From Streptomyces malachitofuscus (GTDB lineage: Bacteria; Actinomycetota; Actinomycetes; Streptomycetales; Streptomycetaceae), in assembly GCF_014650055.1 (NCBI RefSeq), contig NZ_BMUF01000006.1, forward strand, positions 416,386-480,385: 64,000 nucleotides of DNA, given 5' to 3'. Numbering within the stretch: the stretch's first letter is position 1; each line of letters opens with the position of its first letter. The translations under genes and the position numbers were made by a program. This document shows, piece after piece, positions 61,476 to 64,000 of the stretch. The notes beneath the pieces are model-generated. The model searched no databases and was not told where the DNA came from. It saw only the letters and a program-made list of their open reading frames with translations.

Positions 61476-61998
61476 GGTCGTCCACCCTATGCGGCCCGCG
61501 CACCGGCGGCCGGGGCGCGGGCGGGTGCCCGGCCGGGTAGGGCGACGGCGGACATCCGGCCCGCGGGCCGGATGTCCGCCGGGCGGGCGGGCGGCGGGGA
61601 GCCGGCCGGGCCCGCCCGTCCCGGTGCGCCCGGCGGCGCGGGCCGGCGAGGACGGCCCGAAGCCCTGCGCGGCCAGGGGGAGCGCGGAGGCGTGGTCCCG
61701 GGCGTCACGGGGCACGGCCGGCCGTGCCGACGGCGATGGCGGCCCGGCGTTCGTCCCGCAACGGCGGGTCCGGCCCGCTCGTGAAGGCGCGGTTTGTGGG
61801 CCGGGCCCCGCATCCCCGATGATGATCGCGGCACAGGCGCGGGCGAACCTCGTCGTTCCAACCGCCGAACGGGCGGTGAACGCGGGCTTCCGGGTATCCG
61901 ATAGCCTCTGCCGACATGCCGCCCGGAGGCCACCCACGGGCGCCTCACCATGTACATGACCGGCGTGGACGCGTCGGCACCCAGGGAGTGAGATTCGG
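61476..61998. other. Gene-free 523 bp between galE and CDP-alcohol operon
   Basis: No convincing gene is seen. A perfect 36-bp palindrome is embedded (see separate entry). Near the right end, TAGCCT at about 61901 might be a -10 for the plus-strand operon, with a 13-codon ORF (MYMTGVDASAPRE) ending within the ribosome region of the next gene. GGGAGTGAG at 61984-61992 is the probable ribosome site for the TTG start. Confidence 0.5.
61546..61581. repeat. Perfect 36-bp palindrome
   Basis: CGGCGGACATCCGGCCCG at 61546-61563 is followed directly by its exact complement, so there is no loop. It is inside the divergent gap. It could be a transcription-terminating hairpin, a cruciform or a protein-binding site. 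The absence of any mismatch over 18 bp per arm argues against chance. Confidence 0.85.
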
Positions 61999-63831
61999 TT
62001 GTCCACCGCCATCCTCACCGGCCAGCCGGTCCCCGGTTCGTCACTCGAGGGCGACCTGCGCTCCCTCGGCTTCGACGTACGGATCGCCTCCGGCACCGCC
62101 GAGGCCGAGACCCTGCTCGCCGGGGTACCCGCGGGCCAGCGGGTCGCCGTGGTCGACGCCCGGTTCGTGGGTCATGTGCACGCGCTGCGCCTCGGTCTCA
62201 CCGACCCCCGCTTCCCGATCTCCGCCATCCCCGGCGCCGTCACCGCCCAGCAGGCCGGCCGCCAGGCCCTCACCCGCGCGATGGCCCGCGAGAACTCGGC
62301 GGACGAGGGGCCCGGGGGCGGCACCACCCTCGTCGACTGCCTCGCCGACCGCGTCGTCACCGCCCTCGACACCGAGGGCGCCGACGTGCACCGCCCCGAG
62401 CTCGGCAGCCTCGTCGCCACCGTCCCCGGCGACCCCCAGACCCGCAACGAGGCGCGGCAGGCCGTCGCCGCCGTCGACGACGAGGCCATACGACTGAAGT
62501 CCGCCGTCAAGGCCCGCGACGGCTTCTTCACCACCCACTTCATCAGCCCGTACTCGCGCTACATCGCCCGCTGGTGCGCCCGCCGAGGACTGACCCCCAA
62601 CCAGGTCACCACCGCCTCGCTGCTCACCGCGCTCATAGCGGCCGGCTGCGCCGCCACCGGCACCCGCGGCGGCTTCGTCGCCGCCGGCCTCCTGCTCCTC
62701 GCCTCGTTCGTACTGGACTGCACCGACGGGCAGCTGGCCCGCTACTCCCTGCAGTACTCCACCCTCGGCGCCTGGCTCGACGCCACCTTCGACCGCGCCA
62801 AGGAGTACGCCTACTACGCCGGACTCGCCCTCGGCGCGGCCCGCGGCGGGGACGACGTATGGGCCCTCGCCCTCGGCGCGATGGTCCTGCAGACCTGCCG
62901 GCACGTGGTCGACTTCTCCTTCAACGAGGCCAACCACGACGCCACCGCGCTCGGTAAATTGTCGCTGGCCAGCCCCACCGCCGCGCTCTCCGACAGGCTG
63001 GACAGCGTCGGATGGACGGTCTGGGTGCGCCGCATGATCGTCCTGCCGATCGGTGAACGCTGGGCCATGATCGCCGTCCTCACGGCCGTCACCACCCCCC
63101 GGATCACCTTCTACGCGCTGCTCATCGGCTGCGCCTTCGCCGCGACGTACACCACGGCCGGCCGCGTCCTGCGCTCGCTGACCCGCAGGGCCCGCCGCAC
63201 CGACCGGGCGGCGCAGGCGCTGGCGGACCTCGCGGACTCCGGTCCGCTCGCCCAGGCGCTGGGCGGCCCGCTGACGAAGCCCGCGGGCCGGCTCCCCGGC
63301 TTCGCCGCCCCCGTCGTCGCCCTGCTCGGCGGCCTCACCGTCGTCGCGACGGCCGTGCTCACCGGCTTCGGCGGCCCATGGACGGTGGTCGCCGCCTGTG
63401 GATACGTCCTGGCCTCGGCCCTCGCCGTCGGCCGCCCCCTCAAGGGCGCCCTCGACTGGCTGGTCCCCCCGTTCTTCCGCGCCGCCGAGTACGGCACCGT
63501 CCTGGCACTGGCGGCCCACGCGGACGTGAACGGAGCCCTTCCGGCGGCCTACGGGCTGGTGGCCGCGGTCGCCTACCATCACTACGACACGGTCTACCGC
63601 ATCCGCGGCAACGCGGGCGCGTCCCCGCGCTGGCTGGTGCGGGCCATCGGCGGGCACGAGGGCCGCACGCTGGCGGTCGCCGTGCTGGCGGCCGTGCTCA
63701 CCGCCTCTCAGTTCGCCGTCGCGCTCACGGTGCTCGCCGTGGCCGTGGCTCTTCTGGTGCTCGCCGAGAGCATCCGCTTCTGGGTGTCCGCAGGGGCGCC
63801 CGCCGTACACGACGAAGGAGAACCCGCATGA
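61999..63831 (+). CDS. DUF5941 / CDP-alcohol phosphatidyltransferase membrane protein
   Basis: A 610-aa fusion. The first ~190 aa resemble an inactive nucleotidyltransferase-type domain. A CDP-alcohol phosphatidyltransferase core follows, with the signature LDCTDGQLARYSLQYSTLGAWLDATFDRAKEY (D-x2-DG-x2-AR-x8-G-x3-D-x3-D), which holds all metal residues. Several further helices make the C-terminal DUF5941 region, ending LVLAESIRFWVSAG. It should transfer a phospho-alcohol headgroup to a lipid or polyol acceptor. Start codon is TTG (LSTAILTGQP). The next gene overlaps by four bases. Confidence 0.85.
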   Translation: MSTAILTGQPVPGSSLEGDLRSLGFDVRIASGTAEAETLLAGVPAGQRVAVVDARFVGHVHALRLGLTDPRFPISAIPGAVTAQQAGRQALTRAMARENSADEGPGGGTTLVDCLADRVVTALDTEGADVHRPELGSLVATVPGDPQTRNEARQAVAAVDDEAIRLKSAVKARDGFFTTHFISPYSRYIARWCARRGLTPNQVTTASLLTALIAAGCAATGTRGGFVAAGLLLLASFVLDCTDGQLARYSLQYSTLGAWLDATFDRAKEYAYYAGLALGAARGGDDVWALALGAMVLQTCRHVVDFSFNEANHDATALGKLSLASPTAALSDRLDSVGWTVWVRRMIVLPIGERWAMIAVLTAVTTPRITFYALLIGCAFAATYTTAGRVLRSLTRRARRTDRAAQALADLADSGPLAQALGGPLTKPAGRLPGFAAPVVALLGGLTVVATAVLTGFGGPWTVVAACGYVLASALAVGRPLKGALDWLVPPFFRAAEYGTVLALAAHADVNGALPAAYGLVAAVAYHHYDTVYRIRGNAGASPRWLVRAIGGHEGRTLAVAVLAAVLTASQFAVALTVLAVAVALLVLAESIRFWVSAGAPAVHDEGEPA

Positions 63832-64000
63832 TCGGCCTCGTGCTGGCGGCCGGCGCCGGACGCCGTCTGCGCCCCTACACCGACACCCTGCCCAAGGCTC
63901 TGGTGCCGGTGGGGCCCGCGGGCATAGAGGGTGAGCCGACGGTCCTGGACCTGACCCTCGCCAACTTCGCCGAGATCGGGCTGACCGAGGTCGGTGTCAT
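63828..64000 (+). CDS. Sugar/alcohol nucleotidyltransferase, partial (runs off the window)
   Basis: The first 57 codons are inside the window. MIGLVLAAGAGRRLRPYTDTLPKALVPVG is the nucleotide-binding signature of the NTP-transferase family (GxGxRxxP, K in PKAL). The ATG overlaps the stop of the preceding gene (ATGA). It probably makes the CDP- or NDP-activated alcohol used by the phosphotransferase. The substrate cannot be judged from this part. Confidence 0.85.
   Translation, partial: MIGLVLAAGAGRRLRPYTDTLPKALVPVGPAGIEGEPTVLDLTLANFAEIGLTEVGV

Noticed and set aside
61901..61990. Short ORF before the CDP-alcohol operon as a leader peptide
   Set aside because: Only weak -10 and no paired RNA strands or conserved features are visible.

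Overview
The window is high-GC (roughly 70% or more), densely coding actinobacterial DNA and is almost certainly from a Streptomyces chromosome. The evidence is the extreme third-position GC, frequent GTG/TTG starts, 1- to 4-base gene overlaps, a WhiB-like protein, the sporulation protein SsgD, a two-domain 'small laccase', an LPFR-motif small protein and HATPase/DUF5941 proteins typical of the genus. From memory, the gene order follows the S. coelicolor segment from about SCO6697 to SCO6754 (PcaV, small laccase, SsgD and Idi fall in the same order). I see no prophage, transposase, rRNA or CRISPR.

Layout. (1) 1-5246: protocatechuate (beta-ketoadipate) operon pcaIJHGBD on the minus strand, divergent from its MarR regulator pcaV. 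(2) 5257-9804: a DUF3048 lipoprotein, a Zn alcohol/formaldehyde-type dehydrogenase, and the end-joining ligase and polymerase encoded as two separate divergent genes. (3) 9833-16865: an extracellular redox/sugar module. A cupredoxin-3-ketosugar-hydrolase protein and a ThuA-sugar-dehydrogenase fusion are translationally coupled, and both are divergent from a Tat-exported laccase and a LacI regulator with a perfect operator. (4) 17-22 kb: a VOC protein, a WhiB protein, an unusual zinc-ribbon SDR, a degenerate tRNA-Trp-like gene, an acyl-ACP desaturase behind three tandem operators, and dimethylargininase. (5) 22-27.5 kb: an ABC-F / short UvrA-like resistance operon with a WblC-type promoter and an attenuator-like leader containing a 22-codon ORF, then a GPP34-domain gene whose 3' end is tandemly repeated downstream. 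(6) 27.5-32.6 kb: ssgD, a secreted beta-propeller, endonuclease V and small proteins. (7) 32.7-38.1 kb: fatty-acid oxidation (CoA transferase, FadA, FadB) and a MerR regulator. (8) 38.3-47.1 kb: asparagine-type permease, a macro-domain gene with a DNA-damage-type leaderless promoter, three secreted peptidases and a BCCT transporter. (9) 47-58.5 kb: D-amino-acid oxidase, a second ABC-F, tex, an LPFR peptide, a GlxA/DJ-1 pair, enoyl-CoA hydratase, HdeD and an anti-sigma-type ATPase. (10) 58.5-64 kb: idi, a CDF metal exporter, galE, and the start of a CDP-alcohol phosphotransferase / nucleotidyltransferase operon.

How the genes fit together. The left third looks adapted to plant-polymer breakdown: aromatic ring cleavage plus an oxidative extracellular module. 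The middle holds antibiotic and DNA-damage defence. The right part is transport, peptide use and envelope lipid metabolism. The most interesting non-coding signals are the ABC-F leader (25941-26224), the triple operator (20950-20994), the damage promoter at 39827-39848 and the 36-bp palindrome at 61546-61581. All functional statements are from sequence reading and recalled family knowledge; no search was run.
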